Source: Ilyonectria destructans (taxonomy: Eukaryota > Ascomycota > Sordariomycetes > Hypocreales > Nectriaceae). From it: a stretch of DNA of 64,000 nt. The stretch covers positions 682,001-746,000 of the forward strand of contig JAHEWK010000021.1 in NCBI GenBank assembly GCA_020740775.1. The letters run 5' to 3'. Below are positions 9,770-21,951 of this stretch, in pieces (within the stretch, counting starts at the first letter, position 1; each line of letters opens with the position of its first letter). The position numbers were made by a program, and so were the translations under genes. Under the pieces are notes generated by a model. The model was not told the origin of the DNA, did no database searches, and was given only the letters and a program-made list of their open reading frames with translations.

Positions 9770-11220
9770 ATGGCCGTTGAGCGAATTGATTCAATCGCAC
9801 GGCATATGATTAGGCCAAACACAGCCCTTGATGCGATGTAAGTCGGTAACTCATCTAGTATTGTTGATTTGAGACTATAAATATAAGGCTGATCCGTTGA
9901 CTAACCTGTCCTCCCAGCCAATCCAAGCATCCCGATGACACTGTCATCACCCTCGCCATACGGACACCCTTGACTAAAGCAAAGAAGGGTGGATTCAAGG
10001 ACACAAGTCTCGAATACATCATGTACGCTCTTCTCAAAGAGGTCAGGGAGAGATCGAAGCTTCAACCTGCACTAGTCGGTGATATATGCCTGGGAAATGT
10101 CGGTCCTGCCCAGGTTCGCTGATGTACGGTGATAATCCTGACTTACGAGCCACTTAGGTCTCTGACAGTAAAGCGGCTTTCAAGGTTCGATCTGCTGCCC
10201 TTGCTGCCGGCTTTCCCAACACAACAACCGCTTCTTCCGTCAACCGCTTTTGCTCCTCGGGTCTCAGAGCTATCGATGACATCTCCAAAGCCATCACAAA
10301 CGGTTCGATTGCCATTGGCATCGCTTTAGGGGCTGAGAGCATGACGACTAGCAGTGAGAAGATAGAAGAACCCTTTGATGAGGCTGTCACTTCTCAGAGC
10401 CAAGAAGCGTTTGATTGCACACAGCCTATGGGCTGGACGAGTGAGAATGTGAATACGGATTTTGGCATCTCTCGCGAAGAGATAGATTGTTTCGCTGCAG
10501 AGAGCTTCGAAAAGGCTGAAGCGGCGCAGAACGCTGGCTTGTTTGACGATGAGATTGTGCCCATCAAGACTAAGATTCAAGGGCTAGATGGAAAGGTAAA
10601 GGAGGTGACCCTGACGAAAGATGATGGCATCCGACCTGGCACCAACTATGAAAGCCTAGCAAAGATTCGGGCCGCATTTCCCCAATGGGGTGGATATACC
10701 ACAGGTGGTAACGCTAGTCAAGTTACAGATGGAGGCAAGAACCACTTATTTCGTCCCGTCTTGACGGAGAGTTTTGACTAACTACGTCATAGCCGCGGCC
10801 CTGCTATTGATGAAGCGCTCTACAGCTATTCAGCTCAACCAGCCAATTTTAGGGAAGTATGTGGGCTCTACAGTTGTTGGTTTATCCCCGCGAATCATGG
10901 GCATTGGCCCTAGTATCGCTATTCCTAAGCTTCTCTCGTCTTATGATATAACTCTAGACGATATTGATGTCGTGGAGATTAACGAGGCGTTTGCCTCCAT
11001 GTCTGTCTACTGCCGGGACAAACTGGATCTCCCTGAACAGAAATTGAATCCTCGTGGGGGGGCTATCGCACTGGGACACCCTCTTGGTGCAACCGGCGCA
11101 AGGCAGGTCGTCACGGGCCTAAGTGAGCTAAGAAGAACAAAGAAGAAAATGTTGTTAACCAGCATGTGCATTGGTACTGGCCAGGGCATGGCAGGCTTAT
11201 TTGTAAATGAAAAGCTGTAA
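9770..11220 (+). CDS. 3-ketoacyl-CoA thiolase, probably peroxisomal
   Basis: Exons 9770-9837, 9918-10113, 10158-10734 and 10793-11220 give 422 residues, full thiolase length. The first two introns are GT-AG (80 and 44 nt). The third (10735-10792) is GC-AG, with donor GAG|GCAAGA and a GACTAAC branch site. The acyl-accepting cysteine is Cys120 in VNRFCSSGLRAI; His376 in ALGHPLGATGARQ and Cys406 in SMCIGTGQGMAG complete the site, and NEAFAS is present. Residues 5-13, RIDSIARHM, fit a PTS2 peroxisome signal except for the last position. The enzyme performs the final thiolytic step of beta-oxidation, releasing acetyl-CoA. It lies divergent from the CoA ligase. No defect is seen. Confidence 0.93.
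10735..10792 (+). other. GC-AG intron in the thiolase gene
   Basis: Removing these 58 nt joins ...VTDG to AAALLLMK in frame and restores the thiolase core. The donor is GC rather than GT, with otherwise consensus context. Without splicing the frame hits a stop within the intron. Confidence 0.85.
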
Positions 11221-11424
11221 TAACTTGCTAGGAGGCGCAGAACCCTTCATACACATAGTGTTGATGGGACCGAGATGTCGGGCCTTAGATCAGCCGACAT
11301 CCCGTTTCACACCTAAGATGACGTCCACAAGGATCAAGCGTGATCCCGGCTGGGACACACTTGTTACCCCTTTTTAGCTACAGTAGATACGGATATCTCA
11401 ATTCAGATCAGATTACACATTCTA
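11221..11424. other. Thiolase downstream region
   Basis: No gene seen. This is the boundary between the gene island and the transposon block. Confidence 0.5.
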
Positions 11425-11628
11425 ATGGTTATGAACCCGGTTGCAGCTCAGTTATGTGACCTAGATCGGCTAATTCCTCGAGCGCGATTAACGTCGGACT
11501 GTGAAACCCGGCAATATGACATTGTCAACGCTTTTGTGGAGTCACAGCTAGATCAGGAGGTCTATTGCAAGATGCCGCTGGAGTTCACGAAGAGCGGGCT
11601 TTACCTTCGTCTTTTAAGGGCGCTATAA
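11425..11628 (+). pseudogene. Ty1/Copia reverse transcriptase fragment
   Basis: The 67-codon frame contains QYDIVNAFVESQLDQEVYCKM, the start of the Copia reverse transcriptase region (family form: D-V-x-N-A-F-L...E-V-Y), then LRLLRAL before a stop. Nothing else of Copia gag or pol is recognisable nearby. It lies 120 bp left of an LTR-like repeat, so both may derive from one element, but that is inference. Confidence 0.6.
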
Positions 11629-11750
11629 GTTTGATTGTTACGGCTTGGTTCACCGAACAGCGAGAGAGGCTTAAAAGAGCAGCTAGTATGCCCAGTAATT
11701 ACAATCAATATAATTATTAACTAATCTTTTGCCCCCTGGTACAGCAGTCT

Positions 11751-11923
11751 TGTGAGGGAACGATCATGTGACTTTCATACTTTATGAATAGTCTCATTTA
11801 ACTTATGAACATTTGTGTAAATAGCTTAAGTCAGAGTTTTCCTTAGGAATCTCTTTCTCTCCTCGTAAACAATCATTTTGCCCAAGTCGCACTCGACCTC
11901 GTTCGTGCTCTTGTCCCGTCACA
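11751..11923. mobile_element. LTR-like element family A, copy 1 (no target duplication)
   Basis: 173 bp starting TGTGAGGGAACGATC and ending GTCCCGTCACA. Near-identical copies lie at 19112-19279 (same orientation) and 53734-53900 (opposite), each of those with a 5-bp target duplication. TG...CA ends, 5-bp duplications and length fit a short solo LTR; imperfect inverted ends of about 13 bp also allow a MITE. This copy has no matching flanks (AGTCT left, CAAAC right) and abuts a truncated Helitron helicase, so a recombination or deletion passed through it. Confidence 0.7.
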
Positions 11924-14900
11924 CAAACATGGAATGAGCTGTACGACCACGATCGTAGAGTGTAACGCTAAGGGCCGTTGAGTCTGTGATACAAACTCCT
12001 TGGCCTTCACAGCGAATTCTGTCACATAAAGCCTGTACCAGAAATGTTTTGCCCCTTCCAGCCTTTCCATCAATAAAGAAGCACCCGCCTTCAGGAATAG
12101 CAGAGTATATTTTGTCAAACACATGACGTTGGTCCGCATTGAATGCTTCATAAGATCGATGGCTACGGGCTAACAGTTCCTCTCGCTGCGATGCGAAAGC
12201 GTCGAACTCTATGTTGAGTTCGCGCTCAATAATGGCAGGTTCTGGTAGTCCATACTGTTTCAAAGTCGCGCCATTACCTCGCAGGATTCGTGATATTGAC
12301 TGCAAAGTGCGTGATTGAGCTTCTTGTTGTCCATAATAAAGATCAAAGTCGGCAGACATTGCAGAATGAAATCGATTCCATAGTTGGATTGCTGGCGAGG
12401 GAAAATCCAATAAGAGGTAGGCAAATAAAAAGCGTAACTGGGAGGGCCGACTATACGATGCTATGGCTTCTTCCATAGCATATGTGGCTTCGCATATATC
12501 TTGGAAAAGTCCCAAGGCTATCGCAGCTTCCTGGCATGTCTGATATTGTATGCCCTGAACTAATCTTAGTTCGGCGAATGTAAAGGCTGGTCGGTGTTGA
12601 AGTAATAAACGAAGGTAAAATAGTTCTCCTACTCGCGGGTGCACAGTATGTATGCGTGTTACAGAGTTGCCCCTCTGTCGTTGAGTCAGCACACGTTGCT
12701 TCATACAGTCCCTAGTTTGAGTGTGCGAAATAAACCATTGATTTTGTTGCAATGGACGATTAATTGGTAAGATGACGTAGTAATACTTGCTGTAGAATTC
12801 CGGATAAGTAAGGTTAATAAAAGGGTCTTGCGATGGTCTTGGAAATACCATAGAAGTTCGGACATAAATGATTGGTTTGATGATTGTATTAATTGGCCGG
12901 CTTGTTCGTTTTCCAGATGTATGGGTAGTCCTTGCACAGTCGGTTCTTTGCAGGTAATATTATAAGACAATATTCGCCAGGCGGCCTCAGACGATGAGAG
13001 ATATCTGGCTGCAATATAATCTTCGTACTCATCCGGGATGTCAGGGGCGGATTCATCTTGGATTCGGAAGCCAGTTCGATCTTGCCCTTTGAACAGATAT
13101 TTAAAGAGATACATAAAGACATGAGCGGAGAGGCAAACATCAATATGTATGTGAGAGTCCATATAGAGCAATAGAGAAGGCATATATGGTACGACCCATG
13201 CATCTTCCGCTTCTCGACGTCGAAAATGCACCCGACCTTGCGAATCTATTGTTGTGCGATCTGACGTAGGCTGAGGAAAGCCAAATCTACAGTATCCGTT
13301 TTTATTGCAATAAGCATTTCTTCTAGAGAGATGGCTTCGACTATGTATATTGGACCGGAGAACTACAGCACGGAGCGCGGCATCGGCGGGTAATCGTGGT
13401 AGTTCGGCGGAGATTATCATATCCAGAGCTTCTAAGGTAGGCTCTGGCGATACCTAGGACAGGATTAATCAGTTCTAAGAACTTCACTGAGATAGAGAAC
13501 ATTACGAACCTTGACCAGCATATGACAATGCGGTAAACCCCGTTTTTGGAATTCAACCACGCTAATAAAATATAAAGTAGTTCCAAAATGATCCTTGATA
13601 AAGTTTTTCAGATATTTCATTCTTAGATTGAATGCACGGCAGACAATCACCGGTATGTCCGTAAAGACCTGACCAGGTTTCATATAGGAAGTTATTTCAG
13701 GCCAATTCGGATTCGTTGTCATTGTGATAAAGAAACTTGGCTTGCCGAATTTTCGAGCAAGAGCTAAAGCATCAGCCACTTGTTCAGAGGCCCATGCTCG
13801 GGACCCTGTAAAGCTAGACGGTAACCTATTTCGCATCCAATCTGCCCTTAGGTGATCGGTTACATGGTCTAGGCCTGATGTTTGAAGCGTTCGCCCGTAT
13901 CTCAAGTAATGCAGTCGCGCATCCTCAATCCTGGAAAACATATCTACCAAATATTCACAGGTAAGGCGGCCAAAATAACAAAAACGCGGCTCACCAAGAA
14001 GCAGACTGCGATACCATTGCTGCTGCGTTAGCTGGTATCGGTCATCGGTCTCATTGGAGTTGGAGTTAGATGACTCCGATATTCCCCAACCAGGATTACC
14101 ATGTGGGAACAATAAGGGATACTGAAGAGGTTCATAATGCCGAGAAAGGATATGCATAAAGTGGCATTGTCCACTGCGAGTAAAATAAAGAACTTTCCGG
14201 GGGTTGACCCTGCTCAGATTTTGCATATTAATAATCGCAGCTACTTCCCCATCAGCTGGAAAGTCTCTCAATTCTATCGCAATTGGTATAGTCTCCGGGT
14301 CGACAGTGGACATAGCACGGCGAACAGTGTGTACATATGGATTGACTCTTTCTAGCAAATTGCGAACCTTCTCCACCGCAATCAAAGGGACCCGCTTAGT
14401 CGTCGCAGTGCGTGATCGAGCTGATTCATCGTATAAAAACCATCGCATACTATGATCGCCTGTCGCAAGATTGGGTAGCCGGTGGTATACTCGGCCGGAA
14501 ACGACTACATCAGCCGGTGCCGGAGGATGAATGAATCGCTCAGATGAGCCTATAAGAGAGAATGCAAAGAGGCTATTAAGACGACGACTCAGCATCGACA
14601 GCGGCAAATCTGTGTGGTCTAGCCATTGCTGAAAATATTGTGGATATGGCGGAAGTCTCGGAGCCCTTCTTTTCCCATTTTTGCAACACCATCCAGACCT
14701 TTCTGTCGAAAGAAGCGGTATTGAGCAAAAGGAACAACGCCGATTCCAGCTTTGACTAAATGGTCGCACTTTTGAGGCAGGCTACGCGCGACCACCACAT
14801 CCTAGTAGGTCGTGCTCTTCGGTTAGTCCTGGGTCGTCTAGCTGGTACATTAGGAGCGGGCGAGGGAGAAGCAGTAGAGGATCTGGTCTCAGTTGGGATC

Positions 14901-15479
14901 GAAGTAGCCACGGTCGGCTGTTTCGATCTGCTCTGTTCATACGTCGATTGGCTATGTTTGTATCAACAGATGTCACTGCCTGACCAGCACGGCGCAAGGC
15001 GATGTTGTGACGACATTCATCGCAGATAATATATAGATCCGAGTGCCAGGGTCTTTGACAGTTTGAACAGAGAGAACTGCCACTGGTACGTGCTGCTGAT
15101 ACACGAAATAACCCTGAATCGCGCTGCCGTTTTTTCGCCTTGGCAGTATTCTCACGGCAGATATCGCAAGTACGGAAGAGTGTTGAGTTTCAGGGCCTAA
15201 GACAACTGGTACAGCGATGTATCCCATCACCCTGGCGTGCGCGTTTCCTTCGTTCTCTGCGAACTGCATCCGCCTTTCGACATCGTGGGCACTTGCGATA
15301 TGTTCCAGATAGGCCTGAAGTCCAAGGCTCTCCACACCTGCTACAAACGTGAGAGGCGGTTGGCATTTTGTTCTCTGCAAATATTTATCACAGCCAAAAT
15401 CATGGAGGGAGAAGAGTTGAGGGAGTGAAGGGTTTTGGGGGGGGGGGGGGGGGGGGGAACCCCACTCGTTTTCACCCAA
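11924..15479 (-). pseudogene. Helitron 1: Rep/helicase polyprotein, decayed and 3'-truncated
   Basis: Reads right to left. A zinc-finger-like N-terminus (CSNC...CDEC, about 15000-15080) precedes the Rep domain, whose HUH motif is in GLPHCHMLVKV near 13520. A 56-nt intron (13509-13454) joins it to VSPEPTLEALD. A tyrosine motif YIAARYLSSSEAAWR follows near 13000, and then a Pif1-type helicase with Walker A FFIDGKAGRGKT near 12060. The N-terminal part is split between frames and there is a frameshift near 12860. The helicase stops after RGRTAHS at the LTR-like repeat, losing its C-terminal half. Helitrons transpose by rolling-circle replication in the nucleus. This copy cannot be autonomous. Its sequence differs clearly from Helitron 2, so two families are present. 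Confidence 0.85.
15437..15457. repeat. Poly-G tract (21 G)
   Basis: An uninterrupted run of 21 G near the 5' end of Helitron 1. Homopolymers of this length are often miscounted, so the number is uncertain. Confidence 0.8.
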
Positions 15480-15639
15480 CTCTATATAAATTTAGCTCGG
15501 CCTTGCTTCATCAGGATTAGATCACATTGGTGAACTATATAATCGACTTTCCTTTATATGTATTAGAACACGCAGGGAAATGTCACTGCTGAGATATTAT
15601 ATGTTCGTATGAACATAATTATTGGTCATGTAGAACACG

Positions 15640-18600
15640 CTTGGCAGTGATGACGCAACGCACAAGCTACAAACAGAACAGAAGCATCGAGTTCTAATCT
15701 CTGGCCACACACAGACGGCGGATAAGAAGCATGTGCTAGAGCAGCTGATGATGGGCTTCCCGTTATCTGCTTTATAGGTTTCTGATTCTGACCCTAATAA
15801 CATTACGAACCCGGTAAAACTACGTCTGGCGGCATACCGAAAGGAGGACAAGGCTGCCGCGGAAGCAACCCTGCTTCGGGCCCTTCAGGATAGGTATGAG
15901 AGAGTGAAGCTGGCGATAACTGACCCCATAAGCTCTGCCATCTTCTTCCACCGCGAAGTAGAGATGTTCTTTGAGCATTACGTCAAGGTTGGGGAGGAAT
16001 CTGTGTTTGGTCAGATTGGAAAGTATTTTGGCGCTGTCGAGACCAACGAACGCGGTGCTCTTCATGTCCATGGTTTGCTATGGCTCGAAGGGAACTTGGA
16101 GCTCGGAAACTTCGTCGGTGCTCATGGAAACGGGGAGGATGATGAGAGTGCGGCGATGGAAAGGGAAGGAATCCTGAAATATGTCGATTCTGTCTTCACT
16201 GAGGTACGTACATTCATATACTGATATGACCGAAAGCCAATGTGGGGTCGGAAGCTGAACTATTATCCAGGACCTGGATGAATCTGCTGCCTTTAGCGAG
16301 GAGAGCGAGACTAGGGTGGTTTACGATAACATATCCTACCTGATGACCGATGCAGGGCGCTTCTCTGAACAGTTTGACGATGAAGCCCACTTTTGCGCGG
16401 GCAGGGTCCAGATGCACGTCCATACCGCAACTTGTGTCAAATACTCTCATAACAAGGAGGGGGACAAAAAGCCCACATGTCGGTTCCATGCGCCTTGGAA
16501 GCTCTTTACAAAAAGCGAATTTGGCGCGGATGGTATACTTCGGCTCCAACGCTCACATCCCATGATCAACCGATGGAACAAGTCAATGGCGGTTGGGTTG
16601 CGGCACAATCACGACATCTCCTTCATCGGAACTCAAAGCAAGACCATGGCGCTGATATACTACTTGACAAACTACGCCACAAACATCCAAGATCCGATCT
16701 GGAAGAGAGTGGCCATAGCAGCAGAGCTCTTTCCGAGTATCAGCACAACCAGCGCCGTCGGGTTAGGTGCAACAACTGCAAACTACGAAGCCAAGGCAAA
16801 TATAAACCGCCAGTATCTGATGAGAATCGCAAACAGAATATTCACGGAGCGGCCATTATCGCAGGTGGAGGTGATTGCGCACTTCCTGGATTACCCAAGT
16901 GAGTTCTCGAGTACTAAACAATGGTCATATGTGAATATGACAACGATATACTGGGCAATACTCCGACGCTGGCAGTATCTCCAGCAATGCAGTAGCACTT
17001 CAGGCGACGGCGATGATCGACCTATCGAGAACATAGGTGGCAATGGCAACGGCAACGACGCGGAAGCCAGCGCGGAGAGGGTCTTGGTGGGAAGCAATGG
17101 CAAGAAGCTACCATACATTGAAGCCTACCACCACCGTGGAGAGGTGCTGCAGACGTTATGCTTCTATGACTACGTGTCGCTTGTTAAATTACAAAAGAGG
17201 ATAGATTCATCTTCCAAGGAGTTGGTGAAGATAGAATTTGAAAGGAACTGGAAGCCGGGAAGGGACTGGGTGCAGGTTCTAAGACCCCCGGGGAAGTATG
17301 CAGTGCCATGCATCAACGGCTTTCTCGATATGGACTTTGATATTGACACAAACGCAGACAGATACCGCAGGTAAGCACAAGCCATAGAACAGATGGGATG
17401 GATAAACGAGGAGCATACACTAATATCAGCACCAGAGCTGCAGTACAGCACCTCGCACTCTTTGTGCCATGGGAGAAGTTCACTACAGCAGCATCAGGCG
17501 ATATTAATGAAATCTGGGAACACTGGAGACGGCGACTCCCAAAAAGACTCCAGACTGTCGCCAGCAATATCCAGCTCTTGAAGCGATCAGCGGAAGATGC
17601 GCAGCGAGACGCGAAGCAATGGGCAGCTGCGGGGGGGGACGATGCCGTTTTAGATGATATCGATGCTATGGGGTATGATATCGAAGATTCTATGGGCCCA
17701 GTAAAAACGTATCGCTCAGATCAGGTTGGCCAGCTTGGCCGACTGATGGAGACAGTACGGGGTGCCACAGCCCCCAACCAGGTGACCGCTGGTTCGGAGT
17801 CTCTCGTTAAGCTGCTAGATCAGCTCCGTGAAACCCACGCAGATATCACCGACTTTGCCGATGATCTTGAAGCTGTCGCTCCTGCAGAGAGCCCTGAGAA
17901 GTACCAGCCAACTATGGTAGCCAGGAGCGAGCTCCCAATGCAACATCAACTCAAGGGGATTAAGAGCAAGCAGGGCAAAGCCGACAAGGAAATTGTGCAA
18001 AGAATCCAAGGCTCTGGCGGAGTTCAGGATACTCAGAATACGGCTGCCGGTAGAGAAGCATTATTGAACCATACTTTTGCGGGTGCAGGAGAAGATAGCA
18101 TAGAGGTATCGAAAACAGACACCGGGAACACTTATGGACCCAGCACTAGGGTCGCTTTTGGACCGTCAACCACATTCCTCCATGCCGGTCGGGAGGTCGC
18201 AAGCAGGTTCACCCTGAACGAGCGGCAGGAAATTGCCTTCCTTTTAGTGTGTCGCCATCTCGACACCATCCCGGACGAAAATGACAGCGATGATTTCGAT
18301 AGCAGTAATGTCGAGAACAATGATAACGCACAACTATGTGAGTTCCTGGGTGGGGAGGGCGGCACCGGGAAGTCCAGGGTCATCGAGGCGTTGGCGGAAT
18401 TGTTCGCTAGCAAAGACATGTCGCACAGGCTGCTTATGACGGCAACATCGGGGGCCGCAGCAGCGCGGATCAACGGCGTGACTATTCACTCCGCCTGTGG
18501 GATGCAACCCAACGCATCCGGCAGCAATTCCGACGATGGCAGCACGGTAACCTACGTGGACGGTGATGCTCGAAGAAGATGGAGAGAAAAGTGGCTGCTC

Positions 18601-20053
18601 ATCATTGACGAGGTGAGCATGCTGGGCCTCCAGACGCTCTCCAATATCAACAAGCGACTTTGCGCCTCCCGAGGATCGAATCAAGATTTTGGCGGCATCC
18701 CAGTGGTGTTACTATCAGGAGATTTCCACCAATTCCGCCCAGTGCAAAACAAGTCGCTATTGACGCCATAGTCCGCCCTCAGGATTGCGGACGAAATGAG
18801 GGCGCACGCACTCTGGGCTCGATTTACCACCGTCGTTATGCTCACCGCACAGGTGCGCGCAGCGGGGGACCCGCAGCTGCAGCGGCTGTTGACTCGGATC
18901 CGGCAGGGGCAGCAAGACGAGTCTGACATGGAGCTTCTTAATAGCCGGTGCTTTCAGGAAGGCCGAGCCATACCATGGGGCAAGGGCATTACAGTAGTTA
19001 CACCCCTTAACAGCACTAGATGGAGCCTGAACATGGATGGGGTCTTGGCCTTCCAGAGGCACCACCAGAAGCCAGTCCGGATATTTCTACCCCAGCACCG
19101 TTGGGGTAAACTGTGAGGGAACGATCATGTGACTTTCATACTTTATGAATAGTCTCACTTTATGAATATTGTGTAAATAGCTTAAGTCAGAGCTTTCCTT
19201 AGGAATCTCTTTCTCTCCTTGTAAACAATCATTTTGCCCAAGTCGCACTCGACCTCGTTCGTGCTCTTGTCCCGTCACATAAACCCAGTATATCACCGTA
19301 ACGGAGGAAGAAGCTACGCTCATGGCCAGCGTCGGAGATGACAGCAAGATCTGTGTGCCGGCCACGTTCATGTTCGTGCCTGGCATGCCGGTGGTGGTGA
19401 CCAAGAATATGAACCCAGGCCTCAAGCTCGTAAACGGGGCCAAGTACAAAGCACTGGAAGTTATACCAGACGCCAAGAGATTCCCAGGGTATCAACTCGC
19501 CCCGAACATTATCCTCCACTTTGGACCACCTGCCGGCATCACCCTGTCGTCCGAGTCAACCAAGAAGTTCAAGTTTGATGACATGCCCCCCGGCACGATC
19601 CTGCTTACTCCAACAAGTGCCCAAATACCCATTGAGAAGAAGAAGAGGGCCAAGAGGAGGCCTTGGCAGAGGCACGAAGTGAGCCGCCGAGGACTTCCCT
19701 GCACTGCAGCGTTCGCATGTACCGATTACAAAATCCAAGGCGAAACCCTCCTCGAGATTGCGCTGGAGTTGCGAGGAACCGGAACAAAGCTGAATACCAC
19801 AACTGGACAACTCGAGCCAGGAAAGTGCGATCCGTACAGCCTGTATGTGCAGCTATCGCGGTGCACATCGCTTGATGGTATTATGTTGCTGTCAAAGGCA
19901 CGGGTGCAGGACATAGTCGGGAATAAAATACCACAGGAAATGTTTGATGGCGAGGTTAGGCTGGAACAGTTGTGCGAGAGGACAGTAAATGAGGCCCGAT
20001 TATCATTGTTGTCACATATCCATCTGCACAATACTAGCAGTAGCGTAATTTAG
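15640..20053 (+). pseudogene. Helitron 2: Rep/helicase polyprotein, decayed
   Basis: The Rep domain has its HUH motif in ETNERGALHVHGLLWL (about 16035-16085). An intron follows at about 16204-16271, then a long exon with YYLTNYATN (tyrosine motif region), another intron ending near 17430, and a Pif1-type helicase. The helicase has Walker A GGEGGTGKS (18350-18375), LLIIDEVSMLG and, near the end, the motif VI-like YVQLSRCTSLDGIMLLSKAR. Breaks: an in-frame TAG near 15775, another at 18769-18771, a frameshift around the insertion, and an LTR-like insertion at 19112-19279. The N-terminus is missing or too decayed to follow left of 15640. Its 3' end probably lies at the hairpin at 21091. It is head-to-head with Helitron 1 and from a different family. 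Confidence 0.87.
19112..19279. mobile_element. LTR-like element family A, copy 2, in the Helitron 2 helicase
   Basis: 168 bp, TGTGAGGG...CGTCACA, flanked by the 5-bp duplication TAAAC (19107-19111 and 19280-19284). It interrupts helicase coding between ...HRWGK and TEEEATLMASVGDD. It differs from the copy at 53734 at about three positions, so both insertions are recent relative to Helitron decay. Confidence 0.85.
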
Positions 20054-21110
20054 ATATATATAGAAGTAGAAGGATAGAAAATAAATATATATAATCAGAT
20101 AACTTGCATAGTAAAATTTATCGATCCAAATCAACTTAATACATTATACCTAACTCAAGCAGAAGAGAAAAATCTCATAAAATATAAGAATAAGAGCAAA
20201 AATGCTAAGTTACCCCATTACCTCAGCAAGCTCAGACCATTTTGCTCGTGCCAAGGCAACGGACGGGACTATACCTAATCGGTAAAGGTCACCTGACGTC
20301 CTCGAGCAAATGGTCTGAGTGCCGTGTCAATGATTTTGGGCCTGAGTCAAGATGGACACAACGCGTGCTTGACAACACGATAGACATGTAAATCCCGACA
20401 GATGAAAGCGTTATACAATGATCGATGGCATTTCACTGATTTTTGACTATGTTTACTCTTCGCTTCGTGGGCTATTCGGCCGAAGAGTGGCAGGATCGGT
20501 GATTGTGCTAAAGTCTTGGTCCACCGCATATTAGAGTTTTCCACAAGACACAGGAAAACGGGTGTCACAAAAATTGATTTCTAGATAGAACATACCTTTA
20601 TGCACAGCCCAGTGAAATTGAGGGCAAATATAATGTGCTATAATGTGGCTATTCATGGATATGGAAAAGAGTGATACTCTAGAGGCGCGAAAATTGTCGA
20701 CTAGTCAGTGTAAGCACCTTGACAGAATCCTCAGACCATTTGATCGAGGACGTCAGGTGACCTTTACCGATTAGGTATAGTCCCGTCCGTTGCCTTGGCA
20801 CGAGCAAAATGGTCTGAGCTTGTCTCTTACCAAGAAACCCTCAAAAGAAGACTCCTTTACAGTTAATCTCAGAGAGCGAATGAGAGTTCACATGTGCGCA
20901 TTGGGGGGCATTGGGATGGGGTTAATCCGGACCAACAGGAGGTGCAGTCTGGCTTACTAAACGGGAAATAAATTTCTAGCCAAGCGGAGGTGCGCCGGGG
21001 ATGACTATGACTAATCGGGTAATTTGACAGGGGTATGTTTGCAGGGATGAGCGGTCGATTTTTGGGTAGAGAATCTCGGAGCTTAAAAGACCTTTCGTAC
21101 CGAAAGGCAT
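20054..21110 (+). repeat. Helitron 2 3'-terminal region, copy 2
   Basis: Non-coding DNA downstream of the helicase stop, homologous to 1-435. It ends with the palindrome CCTTTCG-TAC-CGAAAGG (21091-21107), the likely 3' hairpin. A 590-bp inverted-repeat element is inserted within it. Comparison with copy 1 suggests the Helitron tail is about 450 bp without that insertion. Confidence 0.65.
20230..20822. mobile_element. MITE with about 90-bp terminal inverted repeats
   Basis: The left arm starting AAGCTCAGACCATTTTGCTC (20229 onward) is repeated in inverted form at the right end (to 20822) for roughly 90 bp, with few differences. The interior has no transposase. The sequence interrupts the Helitron tail relative to copy 1. 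The target duplication is ambiguous: AGCT at both edges would be consistent but is palindromic. The superfamily is unknown. Confidence 0.8.
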
Positions 21111-21533
21111 ATCTACTAAATTTACCCTATCATGTATTTTAGCTACCCTTCGCATATGCGGCACTTTTGGCGCTAAGATGTTGCACGCTGCTGTCAATCT
21201 AGCAAATATGTTAATGCCTAACTTTTTATTAGATCAGATATGTTCAGTTCATTTACCACTTCCGGGCTGATGTAGGGGATACAGGCACACAGCCCACGAC
21301 TCCCGCGCTGCGCGTCCTAATTCTTCTATCTTCTTAACCTTCTTCTTTAGAGACAGTGGATCTGTAGAGTAGGTGTCGTATATCAAGCCCTGGCCCCACT
21401 AGAGCAGCTGCCTGCAAGGCAGCTGCTACTGCCTAAACAGGCAACGCTTTCGTTTGTGTATAAAGAGCTACACAACTCAGTGCATCTTGTCACTGAGTTC
21501 TTGCTCCTTAGATAATTCTCATCAATTGACTGG
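21111..21533. other. Gap between Helitron 2 and hAT-1, no gene
   Basis: No credible coding sequence. It ends with the 8-bp target TTGACTGG (21526-21533) of the hAT insertion. Confidence 0.6.
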
Positions 21534-21559
21534 CAGCGCTCCTAATAGTCCAAATAGTC

Positions 21560-21765
21560 CGTCCGGACACCTCAGACTGCCCCTTTAGTCCGTCTGACTT
21601 GGCCAGACTAAACTAGCAGTCGTCTGACTTTGGTCAGACTGGACTGGCAGTCTGACTGAGATTGTGCAGACCGGACTGGCAGTCTGGTTGAGACGTGCAG
21701 ACTGGACTATCGGTCCGTCCGTCACCATCAGACTAGACTACAGTGCAAACTGTGGTCTAGACTAT
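21560..21765. repeat. hAT-1 left subterminal repeats
   Basis: Repeated, often palindromic variants of AGACTGGACT/AGTCCGTCTG, matching a similar array at 25590-25830. Subterminal motif clusters bind transposase in hAT elements. Confidence 0.75.
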
Positions 21766-21951
21766 TAGTCCAAACATAACACATGACTCGTGGCCTTGCG
21801 CCGTACCTGCCTCCAAGCTTCCCAAAGCCATCGTCGAATTGTGTTGGAAGAACTTCCCCCTCAACTTCAGGGTCAAAATCAAATATTAAAGTTTGAAGTC
21901 CTAGACGGGATCACTTAAAGATATAAAGCCCCAAAGGACCTCTCATTGCAA

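Noticed and set aside
15437..15457. G21 tract as a functional G-quadruplex
   Set aside because: A pure homopolymer beside a decayed transposon and a frequent sequencing artefact; no conserved context.
11751..19279. Two direct family A repeats 7.4 kb apart as the LTRs of one retrotransposon
   Set aside because: The right copy has its own 5-bp duplication on both sides and the outer flanks do not match. The interval contains two Helitrons and no gag-pol.
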